64,000 nucleotides of DNA. Source: Paulownia fortunei. Taxonomy: Eukaryota; Streptophyta; Magnoliopsida; Lamiales; Paulowniaceae. The notes under the pieces are model-generated. The model had not been told where the DNA came from, searched no databases, and saw only the letters and a list, made by a program, of their open reading frames with translations. Each line of letters opens with the position of its first letter. The first letter of the stretch is position 1. The translations under genes and the position numbers were made by a program. This document shows, piece after piece, positions 46,695 to 56,881 of the stretch. Location: the NCBI GenBank assembly GCA_019321725.1, contig CM033118.1, positions 15,278,071 to 15,342,070 on the forward strand, read 5' to 3'.

Positions 46695-47524
46695 TCCACG
46701 CCACTCCCTAAGGTAAGAAGGGTTAAAAGGTAAGAGAACTACGTGGGTTTTGATTCCTCTATACCCTAGGAGGATACGTGGGCTTTGATTCCTCTATACC
46801 CTAAGAGGATACGTCAACTTAAATTTAAGTTCAAGCTCATTTTTATTTTTAAAATAGTTTTTAATTATATAATTTAAATTTTTGTGGATATTTTTTTTAA
46901 AATTTAAGTGCAATTTTTTTTTATTGAAATTTAAGTTTAAACTTTAAGATTTCAAGTTGAATATCTTTTTTTATATATTTATTATAATTAGAATATTTGA
47001 TACTTTAAATTTTAGATAAATTTTTTTTTTTCAAATTTAAGTTAAACATTCATTAAATTAAAAAATTAATGATATTTTTTTTAAAATTTAAGTTCAAAAT
47101 TTTTCATTCAAATATATGTTTTACAAAAGTTACAATTTTATAAAATTAATAGTTAATTAAAAAATTACAAATTTTCAAAATATAGGTAAAAAAATAAATA
47201 AAAAATTCAAGGGTTGGAACCGAAACCGGCGGTTAACCGGAACCATAACCGAAACCGGCCCGACGGTTCCTGAACTTGGACCGTAACTGGCTTTGACGGT
47301 TAAGGTTAAGGGTCGGAATTTTCTTGAACCGTGGAACCAGCGGTTCCGAAACCGTAATCGGCGGTTCCTGAACCGTGGTCAGGTCTAGCTAAAACTCTTG
47401 AATAGATAAAATATAATACACTTATAATTCATTCAATACTATTAAAATAGAAAAAAGTGGGTGATCACTATTGCTACGGTCGAATAATTTTGGTGGATAG
47501 AGTAAGCTAAAGTGACCCTGTGTG

Positions 47525-49443
47525 GAATTTGTTTTTGATTTTTTGTTTTTCTCCATCAATTATTCTTGTTTTTTGACTCTTGACTCTTAACAATGATGCA
47601 TTAATGAAATTTTGCATAAGATATCAATGTTTTTCGTTATCATGGTTTGATCGGTCATAACAACTGAAAATTTCTCAAATTTATTAATTTGTTTCTAATT
47701 TTTTTTTTTTCATGAATGATTCTTGCTTTTTGACTCTTGACTCTTAACAACGATCCACCAATGAAATTTTGCACAATATGTCAATATTTTTCGGTGTCAT
47801 GGTTTGGTTAGTCACAACAACTGAAATTTTTTCAAATTTATTAATTTGTTTCTGATTTTTTGTTTTTCTCCATGAATGATTCTTGTTTTTTGACTCTTGA
47901 CTCTTAACAACGATCCACCAATGAAATTTTGCACAAGATGTCAATGTTTTTCGTTTTCATGGTTTGGTTGGTCACAACAAATGAAAATTTCTCAAATTTA
48001 TTAATTTGTTTCTGATTTTTTGTTTTTTTTTCCACAAATGATTCTTGCTTTTTGACTCGTGACTCTTAACAATGATCCACCAATGAAATTTTGCACAAGA
48101 TGTCAATGTTTTTCGTTGTCATGGTTTGGTCGGTCACAACAACTGAAAATTTTCCAAATTTATTAATTTGTTTCTGGTTTTTTGTTTTTCTCCCCGAATG
48201 ATTCTTGTTTTTTGACTATTGACTCTTAACAATGATCCACCAATGAAATTTTGAACAAGATGTCAATATTTTTCGTTATCATGGTTTGATCGGTCACAAC
48301 AATTGAAAATTTCCCAAATTTATTAATTTGTTTCTGATTTTTTGTTTTTTTCCACGAATGATTCTTGCTTTTTGACTTTTGACTCTTAACAACGATCCAC
48401 CAATGAAATTTTGCACAATATGTTAATGTTTTTCGTTGTCATGGTTTGGTCGGTCACAACAACTGAAAATTTTCCAAATTTATTAATTTGTTTCTGATTT
48501 TTTGTTTTTTTCCACGAATGATTCTTGTTTTTTGACTCTTGACTCTTAACAACGATCCACCAATGAAATTTTGCACAAGATGTCAATGTTTTTCGTTTTC
48601 ATGGTTTGGTCGGTCACAACAACTGAAAATTTTCCAAATTTATTAATTTGTTTATGATTTTTTGTTTTTTTTTCCACAAATGATTCTTGCTTTTTGACTC
48701 GTGACTCTTAACAACGATCCACCAATGAAATTTTGCACAATATGTCAATATTTTTCGTTATCATGGTTTGGTCGGTCACAACAATTGAAAATTTCCTAAA
48801 TTTATTAATTTGTTTCTAATTTTTTTTTTTTTTTTCACGAATGATTCTTGCTTTTTGACTCTTGACTCTTAACAACGATCTACCAATGAAATTTTGCACA
48901 ATATGTTAATGTTTTTCGTTGTCATGGTTTGGTCGGTCACAACAACTGAAAATTTCCCAAATTTATTAATTTGTTTCTGATTTTTTATTTTTCTCCATGA
49001 ATGATTCTTGTTTTTTGACTCTTGACTCTTAACAACGATCCACCAATGAAATTTTGTATAAGATGTCAATGTTTTTCATTGTCATGGTTTGGTCGTCACA
49101 ACAACTGAAAATTTCTCAAATTTATTAATTTGTTTTTGATTTTTTGTTTTTTTCCAATGATTCTTGCTTTTTGACTCTTTACTCTTAACCACGATCCACT
49201 AATAAAATTTTGCGCAAGATGTCAATGTTTTTCGTTGTTATGGTTTGGTCGATCACAATAACTGAAAATTTTCCAAATTTATTAATTTATTTCTGATTTT
49301 TTATTTTTCTCCACGAATGATTCTTGCTTTTTGACTAAATAATCCACTAATAAAATTTTGCACAAGATGTCAATATTTTTCGTTATCATAATTTGGTCAA
49401 TCACAACAACTGAAAATTTTCCAAATTTATTATTTTGGTTTTC
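47525..49443. repeat. 160-bp tandem repeat array, about 12 copies
   Basis: The landmark GACTCTTAAC (or a one-base variant) recurs at 47582, 47739, 47899, 48061, 48221, 48381, 48541, 48703, 48864, 49024 and 49180, giving periods of 156-162; a twelfth copy at about 49310 lost part of this segment. Each unit also carries GATCCACCAATGAAATTTTG and GTCATGGTTTGGTCGGTCAC. Copies differ at few positions. Similar 66-residue minus-strand frames in three units come from the periodicity and are not genes. Confidence 0.93.
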
Positions 49444-49865
49444 ATGCTGCAGATATTGTGTGAAGAAAAAAACGAGGAAATTAAGGGTGGGTGAATATGG
49501 GTTATTATTTTAGTTTTTTGTTTTTCTTTTAATTTGAAACTTTTATATACCACCATAGTCTAAAAAAACTGCTATCAAGATTCTGCAATTCAAAACCAGT
49601 GACTCCTAAATAGGGATAATTGTTCTCAAATAAAATCTAATTAAAAAAAAAAACTGATAATTCTTAAGGAAGTCAGATTGGTGAAATTAATTATAACAAA
49701 ATCACTTTTCTTTTCCATTATTTCTCGGAAATTTCCTACATTCCAGGAAGGCACAAAGTCAATTAATCAAGTCAACTTCTTACCAGTTATTAGGCCATAA
49801 AAATCAGTCTAGTTATACTCCATACTTGTTTCTTCTTCGCATGGGCCTTTTTTATTCTCTCTCAA

Positions 49866-49874
49866 TTTATAAAT
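49866..49874 (+). promoter_or_regulatory. Candidate TATA box of the second NLR
   Basis: TTTATAAATCAAT, the same string as at 33499 before the intact NLR, followed by CATTTCAG|GTAACT (49912-49925), a good donor for a non-coding first exon. Confidence 0.4.
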
Positions 49875-50624
49875 CAATTTAGCTTCTGGGCTTCTTTTTG
49901 AGCTAGGCTTTCCATTTCAGGTAACTCAATTCCTATTTTTTAATTGTAATACTATCATGTGTAATACTTTCACTGTTAGCTTGTGGGGTTATCATGGTTG
50001 GTTTTATTTGTTTTTTAAAGTTCAAAATATTTAAAATATTTAAGAGAATATAAGTTGTTGCAAAAAAGTTCAAGGGAAAGACTTTAAAAATTCAAAAATT
50101 AGATTTTAGTAGTTTCTTTAAAAACAGAAAATAAATGAAGAAATTTTGACTATTTTTTAAGATGAGCTCCTCTCATCTTACTTAGTTTATCGTGGATTAG
50201 TTTTTAAGTTAATAAAAAGGCCTTAAATTTTTTAGAAGTTTTTATAAGTTATTTTTCATCTAGAATGTTTCCATATACGTGTGCTGGTAAAATTTATATC
50301 TCTTAACCAAAATTAGCATACTTTTGCGATCCTCTGTACACTCCATTTTTATTTTATTTTGGTAATATATTGCAACTATTTTGTTTGTATTATGTTGTTA
50401 TTTGCTTTCTTGTGTTGTCTAGAAGATGTTTGGTCAAATTTGCTTCTTCCTTTTTTTTTTTTTTTTTAAGTTTTACTGATAATAAGTTGTTTGTGGGAGG
50501 CAAGGAAGTAATGGATCTCAACTTACTTTTATGATCTATGAGCCCTTTGATTTGGCATAGTAAATTATCCCATGTTTTATCAAAGTTAATATTATTATTG
50601 TTAGTCTCTTCAATTTCCATGGTT

Positions 50625-50643
50625 GGGGGGGGGGGGGGGGGGG
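50625..50643 (+). repeat. Homopolymer of 19 G
   Basis: An uninterrupted G run in the leader region of the second NLR. It has quadruplex potential and is a place where assembly length is unreliable. Confidence 0.9.
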
Positions 50644-53417
50644 TGTTTAAATGTGTTTCTACTGTTTAATTGTATATGAACATATATGACTACATTAGAT
50701 TCTACCAGTATAGAGCTTAAATGCTAATTTTCTTATAGTGTTTTTATATGTATATAATTTCTTGAATTTTTTTAAAAATAGATTGCTAATTAGTGCATGT
50801 GATGGTTCCATAAAATTCTTTGTTTTTGTGTTTAAACGACCAAGCTGTAGAATTTTTTATGTCAAAATTCTAACCACATAATTTTTCATATAAAATTCTT
50901 TAAAGTGAACCACAATCATTAAGATGTGGTAGAGTGTAATTGTTTCCTTGGCTCCATCTTTATGATTGTGGAAGCATTAATGGGAGAAATTTCAAAGACA
51001 TAATTAAAATGTCCAATATTACTATTTTATTGGTAAGTGGGAAATTTCAGAACTATCCCACTGCATTCAATAATGAATTAATGCCTTCCATTCATTCAAT
51101 GGTAGGTTTTGCTCTTGTTTTGAGCTAAGCTTTTCGTTTCAAGTGACTGAATTCCTATTTTTTAATATAATAATGTTTTTATATTAATATGGTTTTTGAA
51201 AATTTTTCGGTTGTTGTATCTTCATCTTTTTTTAACCAAATTCCCATAAACTCACCTCCAAAGCAAACTTTAATTTATTTTTTTATCGTTTTTATTGTGT
51301 TATGCAGTTATTTACTTTCAGTATTAGTTAGAGGATTCATGTTTGATTATATTTATTTTTTTCGTAAAAATATATAAATTATTTTAGCGATAAAAAGTTA
51401 TTGAAAAGTTCTAAGGAAGAATTTAGGAATACAAGTTAGATTTAGTAGACAACTATTCTTTTTTTTTTTTTTAATTTGAGCTCCCCTTGTTTGACTTAGT
51501 ACATCAATTAGTTTTTAATTTAATTAAAATGCCTAAATTGTGGATAAGTTTTCAGAAGTTTCAATTTATACCATTTGCAATTTTTTTATCAAATATAACT
51601 TCAACCTACTAGTTTTAAATATATCTTGTCCGTTTCCAAAATAAGTAAATTTTTTCAGTCTTATTGATTGAGACATGCCATTGTATGATTTTTTATTGAA
51701 AGTAGAAATTACAAATATTATTAGTCCCAAAAAATTGTTTATGTCTAGTTGGTATCTGCTATTTAAAATTTGGCACTAAAATAGTTTTTGAAGCACATAT
51801 TGAATTTTAGATAAAAAAGTGTTTTTTTTTATTTGTCCATATTAAATTTAGGACTTATTTCATTCAAATAATTTAATTAAACAACTTCACCATTATTTGG
51901 CTGGTATGTCAATAGTGAGAATTACACTAACTTGTAATTTTATGATATTTAGGCTACTCATACTCTAACTTGAAGTTATTTACTTTCAATAATAGCTAGA
52001 GGATTCATGTTTGATAATTTTATTTTATTTTTTGTCAAAATATTAAGATATTTTAGAGATTACAAGTTGTTGAAAAGTGAAAAGGAAAAAATTATTGGAA
52101 GAAAGTTAGTTTTTAGTAGCTTCTCTTAAAATTGAAAAGAAATGAAGAAAACTCAACTACTTTTTTTTAGATAAGCTCCTCTCATTTGGCTTAGTAAATA
52201 GTGGATTAGTTTCTAAGTTAATTAAAATGCCTTAATTGTGGATAAATTTTAATAAGTTATTTTATTTAAGACAATTTACAAGTTATTTAACTTTAATGTA
52301 CAAGTTTTCTACATATCTTAAATGTTTCAAAATTGATAAATTTTTTTCCAGTCTTATTGATATTGACATTGCAGAATCTAAGTTACTTAAAAGTATATAT
52401 TGTAAATTTTAATAGTAATACATATATATATTTTTGTCTAGTTGGTATTTGCCTATTAAATGGCACTAAATTAATTTTTAAAGCACATACTAAATTACAG
52501 AGAATTTCTTTTTATTTTTTTCCCCCACTATAACTGATATAGAAAGAACATGACAGGTCACTAGTCAATTTGAAAAAGCTTTTCACTTTCATTATTATTT
52601 CATAAAATTCTACTACTACTATTGTCTTCTCCACAAACAAAAGTTAATTTTTTTTTATGAGTAATATATGGTCCCAGCAATTTCACCATGATTTGTGTGG
52701 TATGTTTTTCGTGTAAGAAGTAGCTTCTTTGCTTTGTATTTGATGATAAATTTGTTGTATTGTATTTTGTGCATGTGGTTAAAATGCTAGAGCGAATTGT
52801 GGAATCCTTTTTCTCTAAGGTAGAGGAGCAGTTGGTAGATTATGCACACAACGCCGTTGGGAACATAAAGGACTTCCAATCCACTTTAGATTCTCTGCAA
52901 AGAGACTTAAAGTCATTGAGTGCTAGAGCATATGATGTTGAGGAGGAAATCAAGAATGCAGAGCTATCGGGTAAAAAGAAAAGAAAGAGAGAAGTTGAGA
53001 ATTGGTTGACAGAGGTACAAAAAATTGAAACTGAATTTCTTACATTGGAGAATGAAGTGCAATCACGAGGATTTATTGGCAGGTTCCTGGGTGGAGATGG
53101 AGCAGCAAAACTGAATCAAAGAGTAGATCAACTTGTTGAGCAAAGTAGACATTTTGGCGAACTTGTACTTGATGTTTATGAAACCAGGGGGGAGGCATTG
53201 CTGACAACTAGGCTGATCGGCAAAGCATTTGAGGAAAATCTGAAAAGAATTTGGAGATTCTTGGTAACTGATAAAGTGTGCAGCATTGGGATTTACGGTA
53301 TGGGTGGTGTGGGCAAGACGGCTTTGACAAAGCACATCCACAACCGACTCTTAGAAAAAACTCGAAATCGTGTTTTTTGGGTCACATTATCTCAAGAGTG
53401 TAGCATAACGATGTCAC

Positions 53418-53923
53418 TGTTGGTTTTTTGCTTATTTTCATCTCACATTGGTTGTATATCAAAGGGATTTGATTACTTAGCCTATAAATAGACATTGAAC
53501 CTTGTTTTGAAAACACACCAAAATATTCTCTTCCTTCATATTTGTGGAATTCCTTTGATTAGGAAATCCTAAGTTGTGGGTAATTTACCCAAGTTGTAAT
53601 TTGTTCGAAAGATTAGTGAAGCAATTGCGGTGCCCGGAGACGTAGGCAAAAGTTGGCCGAACTCCGTTATCAAATCTGGTGTGCTTTTTCCATTTTGTCT
53701 TTTAATTTCGCATTTAGTATTCTGGTATTCTTTTGTTAATTGTTAGTATTCAATATTTACTTGCTTTGGGGTATTTGTCCGCTGTGCATAGTACTTTTAA
53801 TAGTAGGTTCTGTCTAAGGAGTCTGGGTTTTAAGTGGGACCGTTGTGACCCCTCCAGCCTTTCCTGAGAGCTTGCTATAATTAGTACTATTGTTGTATAT
53901 TTTATACTATCGATACCCCAACA
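53418..53923 (+). repeat. 5' LTR of the copia element
   Basis: Begins TGTTGGTTTTTTGC, ends CCCCAACA. The TATA box TATAAATA is at 53483-53490. The reading frame of the interrupted NLR runs into this LTR and stops at 53489-53491, inside the TATA box. Confidence 0.95.
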
Positions 53924-53925
53924 AG

Positions 53926-53937
53926 TGGTATCAGAGC
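53926..53937 (+). other. Primer binding site (initiator methionine tRNA)
   Basis: TGGTATCAGAGC, two bases after the 5' LTR; complementary to the 3' end of plant initiator tRNA-Met, standard for copia elements. Confidence 0.92.
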
Positions 53938-54001
53938 CGAAGGTTCGGCCTAGGCTCGTTTGTTTTGATTGTAATATTGAATACTATTATTTAAGTTCGA
54001 A

Positions 54002-54410
54002 ATGACTACTGAATCTTCTACAACCGGAGCATCAACCTCCTCGTCCATATCAGGAAGGATGGTGATGCCAAATATTAGATTTTCGGTGGAGATATTTGAT
54101 GGTATGGGTCATTTCGGCATGTGGCAAGGCGAGGTGCTGGATTATCTATTTCAGCAAGGTTTAGACATCGCCATTGAAGAAAAGAAACCAGATGATGTTG
54201 AAGAAAAAGAGTGGAAAACCATTAACCGCTTGGCATGTGGAACAATTCGATCGTGCTTGTCCAGAGAGCAGAAATATGCATTTAAAAATGAAAATTCTGC
54301 TTACACATTATGGAAGGCTTTGGAGGATAAATTTCTGAAAAAGAGTGGTCAGAATAAACTTCTCATGAAGAAGCGATTGTTCCGGTTTGAGTACCGCCAA
54401 GAGATGTTAT
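54002..54410 (+). pseudogene. copia gag, N-terminal part
   Basis: Starts MTTESSTTGASTSSSISGRM; then a Tnt1-type gag with WQGEVLDYLFQQGLD and AYTLWKALEDKFLKKSGQNK. After FRFEYRQ (about 54406) the text jumps to sequence that normally lies beyond integrase (RDVIFDKLFMLKKV in another frame). The zinc knuckle is therefore lost. Confidence 0.85.
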
Positions 54411-56265
54411 CTTTGATAAACTTTTCATGCTGAAGAAAGTAACACGTGAAAAGACCGACAATACTCCGCAACAGGTGGAGCATACACCAAAGCAGGTGGA
54501 GATAGAAGGAATGGCAAAATTTCCAGCTAACTGTGACAATCCAGTAATAGAGGATTTGTCAGATGAAGAAGAAGAAGTTCAGACCCAAGAATCGTTGGAG
54601 CAACCTGAACCAATTGCAATGAGAAGGCCTAGACGTGAAATTCACAAACCTGCTCGATTTGCAGATATGGTGGCTTATGCACTTCCAGTTGTAGATGATG
54701 ATGTTCCATCCACTTTTCAAGATGCAGTTCGAAGTTCAGAAAGTGAGAAGTGGAAAGGTGCTATGGAGGAAGAGATGCAGTCTCTTCAGAAGAACAAGAC
54801 TTGGAAGGTGACGCAACTACCAAAAGGCAAGAAGGCAATTGGATGCAAATGGGTATTTGCAAAGAAAGAAAGATTTCCTGACAAGAATTATATGCGCTAC
54901 AAGGCAAGATTGGTAGCTAAAGGCTACGCTCAGAAGGAAGGAATTGATTATAATGAGGTATTTTCTCCAATTGTTAAACATTCTTCCATTAGAATTTTGT
55001 TGGCCTTGGCAGCGCAGTTGAATTTGGAGCTAGCTCAACTTGATGTAAAGATGGCGTTCTTGCATGGTGATTTGGAAGAGGAAATTTTCATGACTCAGCC
55101 AGAAGGATTCAAAGTTGCTGGGAAAGAAAATTGGGTTTGCAAGTTGAACAAATCGTTGTACGGATTGAAACAATCTCCGAGCCAATGGTACAAGCGATTT
55201 GATAAGTTTATGATGAAGTAGAAGTACACTCGAAGCAAATATGATCATTGTGTGTATTTACACAAGTTACAAGATGGATCTTTCATTTACTTACTTTTAT
55301 ATGTTGATTGCATCACAGAGCCAAATGGAGATTGACAAATTGAAGGCTCAATTGAATCAAGAGTTTGAAATGAAAGATCTAGGGAAAGCCAAGAAAATTC
55401 TCGGAATAGAGATAAGCAGGGACAGAACGAGAGGCAAGCTTTGTTTGACTCAAAAACAATATTTGAAAAAGGTACTACAGCGTTTTGGTATGATAGAAAA
55501 CTCAAACCTGTATGTACACCACTTGCTCCTCATTTGAAGATTAGTGCCCAGTTATCACCAAAGAATGATGAAGAACGAGAGTACATGGCCAAAGTCCCGT
55601 ATGCTAATGCAGTTGGTAGCTTGATGTATGCAATGGTGTGTACGAGGCCTGACATTTCACAAGCAGTTAGAGTTGTGAGCAAGTATATGCATGATCTGGG
55701 TAGAGGTCATTGGCAAGCTGTGAAATGGATTCTACGGTATATTCTTAATACTGTAGATGTTGGTTTAGTTTTTGAGCAGAATGGTAAAATTGGTCAAAGT
55801 GTAGTTGGATATTGTGATTCTGACTATGCAGGTGATTTGGATAAGCGAAGATCAACGACTGGATATTTGTTTACTTTTGCCAAAGCACCAGTTAGTTGGA
55901 AGTCTACTTTACAGTCTACGGTTGCTTTGTCTACAACAGAGGCAGAGTATATGGCAGTCACTGAAGCTGTAAAGGAAGCAATTTGGCTTCAAAGTTTGCT
56001 TGAAGACTTAGGAGTTGGTCAGAAGCACATTACAGTGCATTGTGACAGTCAGAGCGCTATTCACTTAACGAAAAATTAAGTCTTTCATGCAAGAACGAAG
56101 CACATTGATGTTCGCTATCACTTTGTACGGGAGATTCTTGAAGAAGGTAATATACATCTTCAGAAGATTCATACTACAGAGAATCCTGCAGATATGATGA
56201 CTAAAGTTGTCACAACAGTCAAGTTTAAACATAGTTTAGACTTGACCAATATTCTGCACATTTGA
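54411..56265 (+). pseudogene. copia pol remnant: reverse transcriptase and RNase H
   Basis: Starts in the post-integrase linker, then reverse transcriptase with WKGAMEEEMQSLQKNKTW, LDVKMAFLHGDLEEEIFM and LNKSLYGLKQSPSQWYKRF. A stop at 55219-55221 follows. At about 55292-55305 the catalytic YVDD segment is damaged: the frame changes right after YVD, consistent with loss of a short stretch between local repeats. Later parts read in other frames: VGSLMYAMVCTRPDISQAV, then RNase H (YCDSDYAGDLDKRRSTTGY, LSTTEAEYMA). TAA at 56077-56079 precedes HARTKHIDVRYHFVREIL, and the C-terminus ends near 56265. Not functional. Confidence 0.88.
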
Positions 56266-56360
56266 GATGGCGCCAAAAGGCGCATTTGGAGGCACTGCAG
56301 AAGACTACTTCATTTGCTCAGAAGACAAGAAATTTGAATTTCGAGTGGGATTGAGAATAC

Positions 56361-56375
56361 GCAAAGGTGGAGATT
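56361..56375 (+). other. Polypurine tract
   Basis: GCAAAGGTGGAGATT directly before the 3' LTR, the usual position for plus-strand priming. Confidence 0.8.
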
Positions 56376-56881
56376 TGTTGGTTTTTTGCTTATTTTCATC
56401 CCACATTGGTTGTATATCAAAGGGATTTGATTACTTAGCCTATAAATAGACATTGAACCTTGTTTTGAAAACACACCAAAATATTCTCTTCCTTCATATT
56501 TGTGGAATTCCTTTGATTATGAAATCCTAAGTTGTGGGTAATTTACCCAAGTTGTAATTTGTTCGAAAGATTAGTGAAGCAGTTGCGGTGCCCGGAGACG
56601 TAGGCAAAAGTTGGCCGAACTCCGTTATCAAATCTGGTGTGCTTTTTCCATTTTGTCTTTTAATTTCGCATTTAGTATTCTGGTATTCTTTTGTTAATTG
56701 TTAGTATTCAATATTTACTTGCTTTGGGGTATTTGTCCGCTGTGCATAGTACTTTTAATAGTAGGTTCTGTCTAAGGAGACTGGATTTTAAGTGGGACCG
56801 TTGTGACCCCTCCAACCTTTCCTGGGAGCTTGCTATAATTAGTACTATTGTTGTGTATTTTATACTATCGATACCCTAACA
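56376..56881 (+). repeat. 3' LTR of the copia element
   Basis: 506 bp, 9 differences from the 5' LTR. TATA box at 56441-56448. Host NLR sequence resumes after the 5-bp GTTAT. Confidence 0.95.

Larger units (their letters stand above)
44027..47387 (+). mobile_element. hAT transposon, complete ends, 3361 bp
   Basis: Terminal inverted repeats TAGATCTGACCACGG (44027-44041) and CCGTGGTCAGGTCTA (47373-47387) match at 14 of 15 positions. They are flanked by 8-bp target duplications GATAAAAC (44019-44026) and GCTAAAAC (47388-47395), one mismatch; 8 bp is the hAT signature. Both subterminal regions are rich in CCGGCGGTTCAA/GAACCG-type repeats, unlike the AT-rich core. It holds a broken transposase gene. 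The one mismatch in each end suggests moderate age. Confidence 0.88.
49690..52783 (+). promoter_or_regulatory. Upstream region of the second NLR with a module repeated three times
   Basis: A segment of about 200 bp with the order TAGATTT..AGTAG, GATGAGCTCCTCTC-like, ACTTAGT, TTAATTAAAATGCC, TTATAAGTTATTT recurs at about 50040-50260, 51390-51570 and 52050-52270, and once before the intact NLR (32880-33080). The leader-like block ending CAGGTAACTCAATTCC occurs at 49880-49935 and 51095-51165. The last 200 bp before the start codon (52550-52740) resemble 33300-33370 plus 34390-34510. No coding sequence is seen. Confidence 0.55.
53418..56881 (+). mobile_element. Ty1/copia retrotransposon (Tork/Tnt1-like), internally deleted
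   Basis: 3464 bp with two 506-bp LTRs (TGTTGG...AACA). Flanks are GTCAC (53413-53417) and GTTAT (56882-56886): a 5-bp target duplication whose right copy carries two C-to-T changes; with one copy removed the host NLR frame is continuous. The LTRs differ at 9 positions by eye with no indels (about 1.8%). The primer site, polypurine tract, part of gag, reverse transcriptase and RNase H remain; gag C-terminus, protease and integrase core are missing. It shares the transcription direction of the NLR. Non-autonomous. Confidence 0.95.

Noticed and set aside
47744..49069. Three near-identical 66-residue minus-strand frames
   Set aside because: They repeat because the 160-bp unit repeats (phases match the array). 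Nothing else supports a gene.
47525..49443. CRISPR-like regular spacing
   Set aside because: Units are contiguous 160-bp tandem repeats without unique spacers, in a plant genome.
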